NCBI RefSeq assembly: GCF_003660395.1
Contig: NZ_QXQT01000004.1
Span: 39,273-103,272, forward strand
Direction of reading: 5' to 3'
DNA length: 64,000 nucleotides
Source: Helicobacter vulpis
GTDB lineage: Bacteria; Campylobacterota; Campylobacteria; Campylobacterales; Helicobacteraceae
This document shows positions 16,668 to 25,040 of this stretch, piece by piece (position 1 is the first letter of the stretch; the number at the start of each line of letters is the position of its first letter). Below the pieces are notes generated by a model that did no database searches, was not told the DNA's origin, and saw nothing but the letters and a program-made list of their open reading frames with translations. The translations under genes and the position numbers were made by a program.

Positions 16668-17301
16668 TTAGAAATGAAAAACCCCCTCAACAAAGTCTGT
16701 ATAATCCCCCACGATCTCTGTAGCCCGAATCCAGCTAAGAAGTTCAGGCAGATCAAAGCGATCTTTAAGTTCATTTTTCTCCTTTGTGTCCATAGGGTAT
16801 TTGAAGGCCTTGTGTATAATGGTGATGGCGTTGTGTAAATCTTCCGCAGAACAATTCTTCACCGTTAAGGTGAATAATCAAGCGGTGTTTCTCCACAGGA
16901 TATGGGGCAAGGCGTGGAAATGAGCTTGCTTCTAAATAGAAGCTTGTAATTCATTGCAAGGCGTGCAGGGGCGGTGTGACAGCGGTTTGTGCGTATCACT
17001 TGCGTCCCATCGTGCTCACTCATCACCACCAAACAGTTGCACTGCTCTAAGTCTAATGCCTGTTGCTTAAAAGACTCAGCCGTAATTTTGTTGAGATGTT
17101 TTTCCTTGATTGCCTTGTATAGTTCGCTGTTCTCATCGCTCAAGGCTTGGTAAATTTGCCTGAGTTTTTGAGCCGCAGTGCTGTATTTCCGTCGTCTGTG
17201 CTTAGAAACCCGTGCTTGCAAAGCATCTTAGATGAGGAGCGCGCTTTCCTGTTCCCTAGTTTGGGAGGCTTTCTCTTTTTTGGAAGGTTATTATCACGCA
17301 T
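16668..17301 (-). pseudogene. Rolling-circle Rep protein remnant (Rep_1-like), frameshifted
   Basis: Three minus-strand frames read in succession resemble a plasmid rolling-circle initiator. The N-terminal part is basic (RDNNLPKKRKPPKLGNRK, then KHRRRKYSTAAQKLRQIY). LEQCNCLVVMSEHDGTQV and RPCTPCN (16952-16973, another frame) fit the Cys-rich block. LFTLTVKNC at 16851-16877 is the classic FLTLTVKN motif I, preceded directly by a TGA. It continues as EDLHNAITIIHKAFK and SWIRATEIVGDYT, and then the frame closes before the HUH motif II and catalytic Tyr would appear. At least two frameshifts, one stop and a C-terminal loss make it dead. Confidence 0.6.
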
Positions 17302-17386
17302 CAAATATACTCGTCTTTTTCCTAACCCGAGAGTACTCAACCTCTTCTTTAGAAAAAGTTAAAATCCTCCAAGAAATCCAAAAAAT

Positions 17387-17593
17387 TTGAAAAATAAACT
17401 CCTAGATCTCTCTGTTTCTTTGGGCTCTAGCACGGCGGACTTGAACAAGACGCTAAAGAGCGCGGGGCAAATGGGTATTGGGGGCTCTAAGAACATCGCA
17501 GATTTCACAGAATTGGTAACAAAAGTGTCCGTAGCCTTTGACATGAGCGCGGAGGACACGGGCAAGAGCATGGCCGACATTCAAAGCATTTAA
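17387..17593 (+). pseudogene. Phage tail tape-measure protein fragment
   Basis: A 68-residue open stretch reading ADLNKTLKSAGQMGIGGSKN and then DFTELVTKVSVAFDMSAEDT resembles the conserved core of phage tail tape-measure proteins, where a DFT..V.KMSVAFDMSA block is typical. The real proteins are many hundreds of residues long. Here both ends are missing and no neighbouring phage gene is intact. It is a fossil of a tailed prophage. Confidence 0.6.
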
Positions 17594-17697
17594 GTACCAT
17601 TTGGGCCTTTTGAAGGTACGCCCTCCAACGCCTTAAAACTTTTTATCCCTAAGAAATTATCCTTAGAGTCGTAGATGTCTAAAGTGATGGGCCTGTA
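17590..17697 (-). pseudogene. C-terminal protein scrap of unknown origin
   Basis: A 35-residue minus-strand frame (RPITLDIYDSKDNFLGIKSF, then KALEGVPSKGPNGT) ends at a TAA and is preceded directly by an in-frame stop. Its composition looks like real protein rather than noise, and it abuts the tape-measure scrap. I do not recognise the family. A remnant of a neighbouring phage gene is the simplest guess. Confidence 0.25.
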
Positions 17698-17750
17698 TTA
17701 TAGACTCACCACCTCTTGCCCTCTTCAAAACAATCCATTAAACAAGATTG

Positions 17751-17756
17751 TATAAT
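17751..17756 (+). promoter_or_regulatory. -10 box of the methyltransferase gene
   Basis: A perfect TATAAT lies 21 bases before the methyltransferase ATG, leaving a leader of roughly 15 nt that still contains an AAAAGG ribosome site. No good -35 is visible. Confidence 0.5.
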
Positions 17757-17777
17757 CGCATCTAAAAGGCGCAACAA

Positions 17778-18893
17778 ATGGACACCATGCGTATCAACAT
17801 GGAGTCGGGCCAGCCCACCCATTTAGAGTGCTCCGCTCAAATCAATTTAGGGAGTTTTTACACTCCATTGTGGTTGGTACAAATTGCCTTTAGAATGCTT
17901 ATCTGGCATGTGAATCCTAAAGATTATCTCTTGCTAGATAGCGCGTGTGGGTATGGGAGTTTTTTAACCCTGCCGGGCTTTCAAGCTTATATTGGGATGG
18001 ATCAAGATTTACAAGCCCTGCAAAGGGCAGCAGAGTTATGCCAACAGCCAAACCTAAGTCTTTTGCACAAAAACGCCCTACACTCTGTCTCAAGGGTGCA
18101 TTTTAATATCCCCAACTCTAGCAAGTTAATCATTATGGGCAACCCTCCTTATAATGATAGGACTTCTAGGGTGCGCGCTCACCTTAAAGACAAGTCTCCC
18201 CTAGAGGTGGACACCTCCCTTAAAGCGCGCGATATTGGCATTAGTTTTTTGCGCTCTTTTGCCCTGCTTGAACCAGACTATATCTGTGTCTTACACCCCC
18301 TCTCCTATCTCATCAAAAGGGCGAATTTACAAGCCCTTAAAAATTTTGCGCTCCATTACCGCCTCTTAGACGCTTTGGTGGTGAGCTCACAAATCTTCTG
18401 CCCCAAATCGCTAAGTTACTTTCCCATTATTGTAGCCCTATACAAAAGAGACGCTCAGGGCATGGATTATTCTTACATCGCGCGTTTCTGCTTTAAGACT
18501 TTAGAAAACAAATGCTTTACCCTTGAGCAGTGGGACTTCATTAGCACCTATGTGGACAAATACCCCAATCAACAGCGTGTTGATTCTAAGGTGGCGCTAT
18601 TTTATACGCTTAGAGACATCAACGCCCTAGCGCGATCCAAGACTTTTTTAGACAGGCAGAGCCCGCATGCGATCTATGTCCCTGCAGAAAAATACAGCCT
18701 GTATTGTTATATTGATGTGTTTAAAACCCAAATCCCCCACATCCCCTATTATCTGCGCAACTGCGATATATTTCTAGATTTTGCCCAGTTTCAAAATTTA
18801 GAAGAGCAATTTATCCACGCCTCCCAAAGCAAGCAGATTAGCCCCCAAATTGCGCGCTATTTTAGAGATTTATTAGGGGTGCACTATCTCTAA
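17778..18893 (+). CDS. Solitary N6-adenine DNA methyltransferase
   Basis: 371 residues. LGSFYTPLWLVQIAFRML near residue 25 is the QxYTP-type motif of adenine methylases. DSACGYGSF is the S-adenosylmethionine-binding motif I and GNPPYNDRTS is the catalytic NPPY motif IV. An AAAAGG site supports the start. No restriction endonuclease or specificity gene is next to it, so it is either an orphan regulatory methylase or the surviving half of a type II system. The target sequence cannot be read from the protein. It lies beside the phage/plasmid scrap zone, which fits acquisition by transfer. Confidence 0.85.
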   Translation: MDTMRINMESGQPTHLECSAQINLGSFYTPLWLVQIAFRMLIWHVNPKDYLLLDSACGYGSFLTLPGFQAYIGMDQDLQALQRAAELCQQPNLSLLHKNALHSVSRVHFNIPNSSKLIIMGNPPYNDRTSRVRAHLKDKSPLEVDTSLKARDIGISFLRSFALLEPDYICVLHPLSYLIKRANLQALKNFALHYRLLDALVVSSQIFCPKSLSYFPIIVALYKRDAQGMDYSYIARFCFKTLENKCFTLEQWDFISTYVDKYPNQQRVDSKVALFYTLRDINALARSKTFLDRQSPHAIYVPAEKYSLYCYIDVFKTQIPHIPYYLRNCDIFLDFAQFQNLEEQFIHASQSKQISPQIARYFRDLLGVHYL

Positions 18894-18970
18894 GCGCACT
18901 TTTAGGTATTTTATGCTAGAAGGACCGCCCGCTGTATCTAGCAGCGGTCATTTCACAATAAGGAGTGAAA

Positions 18971-19210
18971 ATGACTTATACCATAGAAATTAGCCCGCAG
19001 TTATGGATGCAACTCTCCAACGTGCAGGGGCAGGGTGGTTTTCAAAGCCTAAGCCTGCAACTCTCTAGACAGTGTTGCCCTGTAGGCGATAAGCTCTATT
19101 TGGTCTACACAGAGCAAGATCGCGCCAGGATCGCGCGCTACGCGCGCTATACTTGTGGCGGAGGGTTTGAGCGTATATTAGCCACCCTCGATCTAGCCTT
19201 TAAACAATAG
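18971..19210 (+). CDS. Small hypothetical protein (79 aa)
   Basis: A 79-residue frame with a clear AGGAG site 5 bases before its ATG. The product is soluble and mixed alpha/beta in character, with three Cys and an RIARYARYTCGGGFERI segment. I do not recognise the family. It stands alone between the methyltransferase and the convergent hydE gene. A hairpin-forming stretch at 18923-18950 precedes it but has no T run. The ribosome site and good codon use make a real gene likely. Confidence 0.5.
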   Translation: MTYTIEISPQLWMQLSNVQGQGGFQSLSLQLSRQCCPVGDKLYLVYTEQDRARIARYARYTCGGGFERILATLDLAFKQ

Positions 19211-19230
19211 GTAGAGTTCTATGCCGGGTT

Positions 19231-20754
19231 TTAATAATCCATGTGCGCTAGGGGGAAGACCTGGGCGCATTCTTTGGGGAAGTACTGCAAACAGAGATCT
19301 AAAAAGACTTTTTCTAAAAAGACATCGCCGCACAGATAGACTTGATTCAAGCCAAATTTATCATGCGCTTCGTAAATCACATTGCCCAAAAACTCCGCCA
19401 AGGATTCTAAAATCCCAAAGCACATGGTGGGCGCGTCCGTGCCCCCTAGTGTATAACTGAGCGCGCTTCTGAGTGTGGGCGCGGGGTTGAGGTTGGGGGG
19501 GTCTTTGGTGAGTTTAAAATCAATATGGGGACCTTTAGGGCGCAAGAAAGTTTTTGCATGGGTAAAAATAGCGTGTGTGTCATGCGTGTCGCTCAAGCCT
19601 AGCACCCGGGCTAACCCGGCTAAAAAATCCATCAAGTTCGCACTAGGTAGCTGGGGCGTGGGGGGTTCTTGCTCCAAGCGCGCGCACAACTCCGGGTAGG
19701 CTTTTTTGTAGTTGGCATAGAGTTTACGCCCCTTGGCATTGCCTTGGAGTTGTTGGATCAAAACACTAGGGTGCGTGGCCAACTCCATTGTCATGAGCTG
19801 TTTATAGGTATCTTCATAAAGCCAGAGACAACTGGGGCGATCAAAACTCAAATACACCAGCAAGTGGGGTTCTTTGGGGGCTTCTTGGGCGACAAATTCT
19901 AGGGTGTGGTTTGCATGCGCGCGCGCATGGGGGAGCAAAAGCCCATTTTTAGCCACGCTAAAAACCTGTTCTGGGATACTGGGGGTGGTGCAGGTATAAT
20001 TTAGATCGCTGTGATCTGTGAGGCTGTCCTTATAAAAGAGATAGGAAATATCTTTTTCTAGCAAGCGATGCCCTAGTAGGGCGAGCCCAAAATCATAGGG
20101 CAGGCAGGCGCAAATCTCTAAACTCTTAAACTCTGAGACAAACACTTCTTTAAGGGTGGCAATAATACTAGGCTTTTCAAAAGCGCACAACACCTGCGCG
20201 CTCTTAGAATCGCTGCGAGTCAAAGAAAGCACACTAGCCAAATCCAAAAACAAGACCCTAGCCCCTTCTAGATAGGTACAAGAGAGGGTTTTAACCCCCC
20301 TAGAAGTACCCACTTGCAAACTCTCCCCTTTTTTTAAGAGATCTGCCATCTGCTCAAGCACGGCTTGCACTTGCTTGGGGGTAGCGCATTCTTGATCTTG
20401 ATAGACAAAGGCGCGCAAATAGGGCTCTAACCTGCCCTCTTCTAGGGCTTGGCGCATCTCTAGCACATCAATGGGCGCGCACCCGCGCGCGTGATCTTGC
20501 CATTCTGGGCTTATCTGTGTCGCCTCCACCCCCACAAAGCGAAAACTCAAAGAGAGGGGGAGGCGTTGGCTAAGCATTTGGGCAAAATCCTCTGCTCGCT
20601 CTGGGGTCGCTTCTAAATAGAAGTGTTTTAAAGAAGTGGCACAGCGCAAGTGTTGGGCGTGGGCATGGTGGGCTAGAAAATCCATAAACAACGCGCCCAC
20701 CTGCGCGCCAAACTCCCCAATTGATTCAAATGTAAATACAAAAACCATGTTCAC
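19231..20754 (-). CDS. hydE: Hydrogenase operon protein HydE
   Basis: A 507-residue protein corresponding by place and length to HydE (HP0635), the last gene of the Helicobacter hydABCDE operon, which is needed for active [NiFe]-hydrogenase. Some segments resemble HypF/carbamoyl-transfer-type sequences (for example DFLAGLARVLGLSDTHDTH near the C-terminus), but I cannot assign a reaction. Its ATG overlaps the hydD stop (ATGA), so the two are translationally coupled. It is cytoplasmic with no signal peptide. Confidence 0.85.
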   Translation of the reverse strand: MNMVFVFTFESIGEFGAQVGALFMDFLAHHAHAQHLRCATSLKHFYLEATPERAEDFAQMLSQRLPLSLSFRFVGVEATQISPEWQDHARGCAPIDVLEMRQALEEGRLEPYLRAFVYQDQECATPKQVQAVLEQMADLLKKGESLQVGTSRGVKTLSCTYLEGARVLFLDLASVLSLTRSDSKSAQVLCAFEKPSIIATLKEVFVSEFKSLEICACLPYDFGLALLGHRLLEKDISYLFYKDSLTDHSDLNYTCTTPSIPEQVFSVAKNGLLLPHARAHANHTLEFVAQEAPKEPHLLVYLSFDRPSCLWLYEDTYKQLMTMELATHPSVLIQQLQGNAKGRKLYANYKKAYPELCARLEQEPPTPQLPSANLMDFLAGLARVLGLSDTHDTHAIFTHAKTFLRPKGPHIDFKLTKDPPNLNPAPTLRSALSYTLGGTDAPTMCFGILESLAEFLGNVIYEAHDKFGLNQVYLCGDVFLEKVFLDLCLQYFPKECAQVFPLAHMDY

Positions 20755-21290
20755 GCCATTTTATAAGAGTGGCGGGCGATCTCTTGTAAATCCTGCGCTT
20801 GGGCTTTGAGGGTGGCGCGCGCTCCCCATTGCGCCAAAATCTGCAACGCGCGCTCTTGAGCAACGCGCGCTCCCTCCAACATGGCAGGGCTGAGATCAAA
20901 GGTGGTTTGTGCGGGCGCAATGGAGGGCACTAGCCCAATAATGGTGGTGGGGGGCAAATCGCCCATCAAGGCGGTGAGCCTCAAAGTTTGCAACATCTCC
21001 ACCTCATGCGCGCTCCCCGCCCAAGTGATCTCAGGGGGGATATTTTCAAATTCAAAGCAAAACACCTCGCCCACCCGCGCGCCCGCCACGCTCACACAAT
21101 CCAAGATCAAAAGGCGATCGTATTCTACAATCCAAGGGATCAAGGTTTGGGCGAGTGTGCCCCCGTCCATGAACTCCAATTTATGAGGGTAGGTGAAATC
21201 ATAATTGCGCGCGATCTGGTGGCACAAATGCACCCCCACGCCCTCATCGCCTAGCAAGATATTGCCCACCCCCAGCACCAAAATATCCAC
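20751..21290 (-). CDS. hydD: Hydrogenase maturation endopeptidase HydD
   Basis: 179 residues of the HyaD/HupD protease family. VLGVGNILLGDEGVGV at the N-terminus carries the Glu that senses nickel. The downstream ILDCVSV Asp and the SAHEVEM His complete the nickel-contact triad. It would clip the C-terminal tail of HydB after its nickel-liganding His once the metal is inserted. The gene lies 1 base after hydC and overlaps hydE by 4 bases. Confidence 0.93.
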   Translation of the reverse strand: MDILVLGVGNILLGDEGVGVHLCHQIARNYDFTYPHKLEFMDGGTLAQTLIPWIVEYDRLLILDCVSVAGARVGEVFCFEFENIPPEITWAGSAHEVEMLQTLRLTALMGDLPPTTIIGLVPSIAPAQTTFDLSPAMLEGARVAQERALQILAQWGARATLKAQAQDLQEIARHSYKMA

Positions 21291-21291
21291 G

Positions 21292-21975
21292 CTAACCCTT
21301 TAAATAACGCCGTCCGCTGATCATCACATCCGCGCCCCCATCGGGGAATTTGAGCGAATGGAAGACCACCATGTAAATGTGCACCGGGATAAATAAGCAG
21401 ATCCCCCAAGTGGCCAAGTGGTGGATATAGCGCACATTAGAGAGCCCCCCACAAAGCACTTCAAACCACTTAAAATAGGGTTCTAAAAACCCCCCTAATC
21501 CGCGATGATAGACATTGTAGTAAAGCACAATCCCGCTCAAGGCGATGACAATGAGCAACATGCACAAAGAGAAGTAAGCCACAAATTGCAAGGGGTTGTA
21601 AACGCCCTTGATTTCGGGGCGATTGCCCACAAGAAAATAGACCTTGAGTTGTTTGATCCATGTATGGGTGCTAAAAACTCCCTGCACAGATGCCCGTTCA
21701 GCGCGACTCTTGCGATCAAAAAAGAAGAGATAAGCCCGAAACAACGAAATGGCGATCAAAATAAAGCCCAGCATGACATGGGCACTACGGATATAGGCTT
21801 GTAGAAAATACATGCCATGGTAGACGCTAGAGTGGGGTTCTAAGAAAGGATAGGCGATGTAAAAGCCCGTTAACATCAAGGCAAAGATCGCCAAGGCGCG
21901 CACCCAGTGAAACGCGCGCACCCAACCTGAATACTCCTTATGGGGGTGGTAGTACGCGCTCTTAGGATTTAACAT
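21292..21975 (-). CDS. hydC: Hydrogenase cytochrome b subunit HydC
   Basis: A 227-residue membrane protein with four hydrophobic helices, histidine-bearing as in the Ni/Fe-hydrogenase b-type cytochrome family. It anchors HydAB in the inner membrane and passes electrons from H2 to the menaquinone pool. I chose the ATG at 21975 (MLNPKSAYYHPHKEYSGWVR), which overlaps the end of hydB by 14 bases and matches family length. An upstream in-frame start at 22038 would add 21 residues lying wholly within hydB. Confidence 0.93.
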   Translation of the reverse strand: MLNPKSAYYHPHKEYSGWVRAFHWVRALAIFALMLTGFYIAYPFLEPHSSVYHGMYFLQAYIRSAHVMLGFILIAISLFRAYLFFFDRKSRAERASVQGVFSTHTWIKQLKVYFLVGNRPEIKGVYNPLQFVAYFSLCMLLIVIALSGIVLYYNVYHRGLGGFLEPYFKWFEVLCGGLSNVRYIHHLATWGICLFIPVHIYMVVFHSLKFPDGGADVMISGRRYLKG

Positions 21976-23731
21976 GGCTTTCCTCCTCTTTTTTAGGGGC
22001 CAAGCGCGCAAAGCTAGGATCGACTCTAAACTCTCCAAAATCGCGCCCCTTGATGTCCATCACATGCACCGAGCAGGCAATACAGGGGTCAAAAGAGTGA
22101 ATGGTGCGGATAATTTCTAAGGGCTGAGTCACATCGGCGATCTTTGTGCCTATCAAGCTCATTTCATAGGGTCCCCCCTGCCCCTTTTCATCACGCGCGC
22201 CCGCGTTCCAAGTGGAGGGCACCACCGCTTGGTAATTCTCCACCACCCCATTTTTAATGCGCACCCAGTGGCTTAACATCCCTCTTGGCACTTGCCCGAT
22301 GTAGCGCCCCTTGTACTCCTTATTTTTGTCAATTTCATAGGGCGCGCAGGTGCTCTGATCGGATTTGAGATTTTCAATCAGAGATTGCAAGGTGGTCAAG
22401 CCATTTTCTACCAAAATCTTAGCCTCTAAGCAACGCGCTGCTGTGCGCCCTAGCGTGCTAAAAATTGCCTCTATGGGCAAGCCAGTATCTTTTAAAAACT
22501 GGGTGGCGACTTTGGTGGTGTGGGGGTTTTTAGCCGCCAAACCCACCGTCAAAGAAGCCAAAGGTCCTACCTCCATAGGCATGCCATTGTAGCGCGGGGC
22601 TTTGATCCAAGAGTATTTGCCCTGTGTGTCTAGCACCTTGCTAGATTCTAATTTGCCGCTCAAACCGATACTTTGCCCCTCTTTAAAACCCGTGTAATGG
22701 GGTGTGGTCTGCCCGTCATAGGGGTGTAATTGCGCCTCTTTGGTGCTGTATTGATACCAAGAGTGCGTAACATCCTCTTTGATCCAATCCTCATTAATGG
22801 GGTGTAGGGTGCTTAAATCGCCATTGAGCACCACCCCTGAACTCAAGAGATATTTGCCCCTAGAGAGCAAAATCTCTTCATGAGCGATGAAATTCTTCAC
22901 CCCGCAACCATGCAAAACGCTTTGCTCGTTTTTAAACATTTTAGCAGCCATCACCAGATCCGGATAATACGCCCGCTCTACAAAGTTTTTCACGGTTTCA
23001 AACTTGCTCTTCCACTCGCCTAAACGGGTGGGGTCAAGCACATCGCGCACAGAAGTGATCCCCCCCACGGTCAAACTTTGGGGGTGGGGTTGTTTGGCTC
23101 CAAAAATGGCTGTCATCTTGGCTGCTTCTCTTTGGATGGCTAAGAGATTGAGATAATGCGAGAGTACGATCAAATTTTGCTCCGGGCTCAAGTGGTAGGT
23201 TTTATGCCCATAATAGCCATTGGCAAAGGGACCTAGCGCGCCTTGTTTGGCAAAGTCGCCCACGCGTTTTTGCACCGCTTTGAGTTCATCAGCCCCCGTA
23301 TGCAAGGGCTCATCGCTGTATTCAAAGGCAATTTGGCTCGCCTTTTTAGGGTCGGCTTTGAGCGCGCTTAAAAGATCGCACCAATCCAGCCCATGCAAGG
23401 TGTAGAAATGTACCACATGGTCATGCAAAATCAGGGCGATATTCATCAAAGAGCGCACCAGTTGGGCGTTTAGGGGCGGGGTGATGCCCAGGGCATTCTC
23501 CACCGCGCTAACGCCCGCCTTGTAATGCGAATAGGTACACACCCCACAAATGCGCTGGGCGATAAAGCCCGCATCGCGTGGGTCGCGGTGTTTGATAATG
23601 GTCTCTAGCCCCCTAAAGAGGGTAGAAGAAGAATGCGCATCGGTGATGACATTGTGATCATCCACCACCACCTCAATGCGCAAATGCCCTTCAATGCGCG
23701 TAATGGGATCAACGATGATCTTTTTAGACAT
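21962..23731 (-). CDS. hydB: [NiFe]-hydrogenase large subunit HydB
   Basis: 589 residues. The nickel-iron site ligands are RICGVC (Cys62, Cys65) near the N-terminus and DPCIACSVH (Cys550, Cys553, His556) near the C-terminus. The 33 residues after His556 are the tail removed by HydD. The ATG at 23731 is chosen because an AAGGAG site sits 6 bases upstream. An ATG two codons earlier abuts that site. It overlaps hydA by 8 bases. It oxidises H2 on the periplasmic side with HydA after Tat export of the pair. Confidence 0.96.
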   Translation of the reverse strand: MSKKIIVDPITRIEGHLRIEVVVDDHNVITDAHSSSTLFRGLETIIKHRDPRDAGFIAQRICGVCTYSHYKAGVSAVENALGITPPLNAQLVRSLMNIALILHDHVVHFYTLHGLDWCDLLSALKADPKKASQIAFEYSDEPLHTGADELKAVQKRVGDFAKQGALGPFANGYYGHKTYHLSPEQNLIVLSHYLNLLAIQREAAKMTAIFGAKQPHPQSLTVGGITSVRDVLDPTRLGEWKSKFETVKNFVERAYYPDLVMAAKMFKNEQSVLHGCGVKNFIAHEEILLSRGKYLLSSGVVLNGDLSTLHPINEDWIKEDVTHSWYQYSTKEAQLHPYDGQTTPHYTGFKEGQSIGLSGKLESSKVLDTQGKYSWIKAPRYNGMPMEVGPLASLTVGLAAKNPHTTKVATQFLKDTGLPIEAIFSTLGRTAARCLEAKILVENGLTTLQSLIENLKSDQSTCAPYEIDKNKEYKGRYIGQVPRGMLSHWVRIKNGVVENYQAVVPSTWNAGARDEKGQGGPYEMSLIGTKIADVTQPLEIIRTIHSFDPCIACSVHVMDIKGRDFGEFRVDPSFARLAPKKEEESHVKS

Positions 23732-24905
23732 GGGCATCTCCTTGATCGTCTTTTTTCAATCCGGCTAAGAGGGCGTGCATGGCAATGCCAATCCCGGCCG
23801 CGCTTAGGGCAATAATGCCCACGCTATCGGCCACTCTGTCCGCCCCCGCCCCCCCAAAGGCGCTTGTAATGGGCACAATGAGGCGGTTAGAAATGGGCTC
23901 TTCAAAGGGGCTCATGGTGTCCCAAAAATTAGGCTCAGAGCAGCCAATACAGCCATGCCCGGCCTGAATGGGCCAAGAGGTGTGGGAGTTAAAGCGCAGG
24001 GTGGAGCAGTTGTTAAAGGTGTAAGGCCCTTTACAGCCCACTTTGTACAGACAAAAGCCCTCTTTGGCGTTCTCATCCCCAAAGTGTTGTACAAATTCGC
24101 CCGCATCAAAATGCCCGCGTCTCTCACACAGATCGTGGATACGCCGGCCATACGCCCAAGTAGGGCGGTTGAAGGCATCTAGGCGGGGCAGCGCGTCAAA
24201 CATCAAAAAGTACAAAATATTGCCCACAATGTTTTTTTCACTGGGCGGGCAACCGGGCACATTGATAATGGGCTGGGAGATGATTTTACTCAATGCCTGC
24301 GCGTTAGAGGGGTTGGGGTAAGCGGCTTGTACGCCCCCAAAGCTCGAACAAGTCCCAATGGCAAAAATGGCTTTGGCGTGTTTGGCGGCATGGATACATT
24401 CTTGTGCGCCTGTGCGCCCTTGTGCGCCCATGGTTAAAAAGTATTCTGTGCCCTGAGGGATCCCCCCCTCTACCATTAAAATATAATTGCCTTTGTGCTT
24501 TTCAATGGCCTGTTCTAGGCTCAAATCGGCTTGGTGTCCGCTAGCCACCATGATGGTTTCATGGTATTCCAAATTGATGTAATCAAAGATGATGCTATCA
24601 ATGCTGGGGTCTTCGCTTCTGAGCAAACTCTCGCTACAGCCCGTGCACTCAGCCATGTGTAACCAAATGACGGGCAGGCGGTTAGCCATCTCCACAGCTT
24701 GGGCAACAAGGGGGGTAAAGCTAGCCGGCAGGGCTAAAGCCGCACTCATCGCCCCAATCCACTTCATAAAATCCCGGCGATCCACGCCCTTTTTTTCTAA
24801 TTCTGCGTGGATGTCCTTGTTAGCGTTGTGCGCATGCGCGCTCTTGAGGGCCTCTAGCCGTTTTGAAATTTGATCAAATAGGGCAAGATCGCGAGACTTA
24901 TCCAT
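23724..24905 (-). CDS. hydA: [NiFe]-hydrogenase small subunit HydA
   Basis: 393 residues. A twin-arginine signal with VDRRDFMKW at residues 41-49, followed by a hydrophobic stretch, sends the HydAB pair through the Tat system, whose tatB and tatC lie at about 40 kb in this window. CTGCSES and later Cys-rich blocks (GCIGCSEPNFWD) bind iron-sulphur clusters that carry electrons from the NiFe centre to HydC. A hydrophobic C-terminal helix near residue 365 anchors it in the membrane. The start has an AAGGAGAT site. It is the first gene of the hydABCDE operon. Confidence 0.96.
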   Translation of the reverse strand: MDKSRDLALFDQISKRLEALKSAHAHNANKDIHAELEKKGVDRRDFMKWIGAMSAALALPASFTPLVAQAVEMANRLPVIWLHMAECTGCSESLLRSEDPSIDSIIFDYINLEYHETIMVASGHQADLSLEQAIEKHKGNYILMVEGGIPQGTEYFLTMGAQGRTGAQECIHAAKHAKAIFAIGTCSSFGGVQAAYPNPSNAQALSKIISQPIINVPGCPPSEKNIVGNILYFLMFDALPRLDAFNRPTWAYGRRIHDLCERRGHFDAGEFVQHFGDENAKEGFCLYKVGCKGPYTFNNCSTLRFNSHTSWPIQAGHGCIGCSEPNFWDTMSPFEEPISNRLIVPITSAFGGAGADRVADSVGIIALSAAGIGIAMHALLAGLKKDDQGDAHV

Positions 24906-24934
24906 ACCATCTCCTTATCCTTAAAGATGTACCC

Positions 24935-24940
24935 ATTATA
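24935..24940 (-). promoter_or_regulatory. -10 box of the hydABCDE operon
   Basis: On the minus strand TATAAT lies 29 bases before the hydA ATG. There is no convincing -35 at standard spacing. The region 24906-25040 between hydA and the ATPase gene holds only this signal. Confidence 0.5.
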
Positions 24941-25040
24941 CTCCAATCATGACACATAAGCCTAAACAATTTCCAAGACACAACAACGGAAATACTCGTA
25001 GGTCTTTACTGGGACTCCATCTGCCCTTATAGCGTTGTTT

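Noticed and set aside
16885..16915. HFHALPH, an apparent HUH nuclease motif in the Rep remnant
   Set aside because: It lies before the FLTLTVKN-type motif I, whereas the real HUH motif must come after it. It is probably a chance reading in a shifted frame.
18923..18950. GACCG/CGGTC hairpin between the methyltransferase and the 79-aa gene
   Set aside because: The stem has a bulge and no T run follows, so neither a terminator nor a riboswitch can be claimed.
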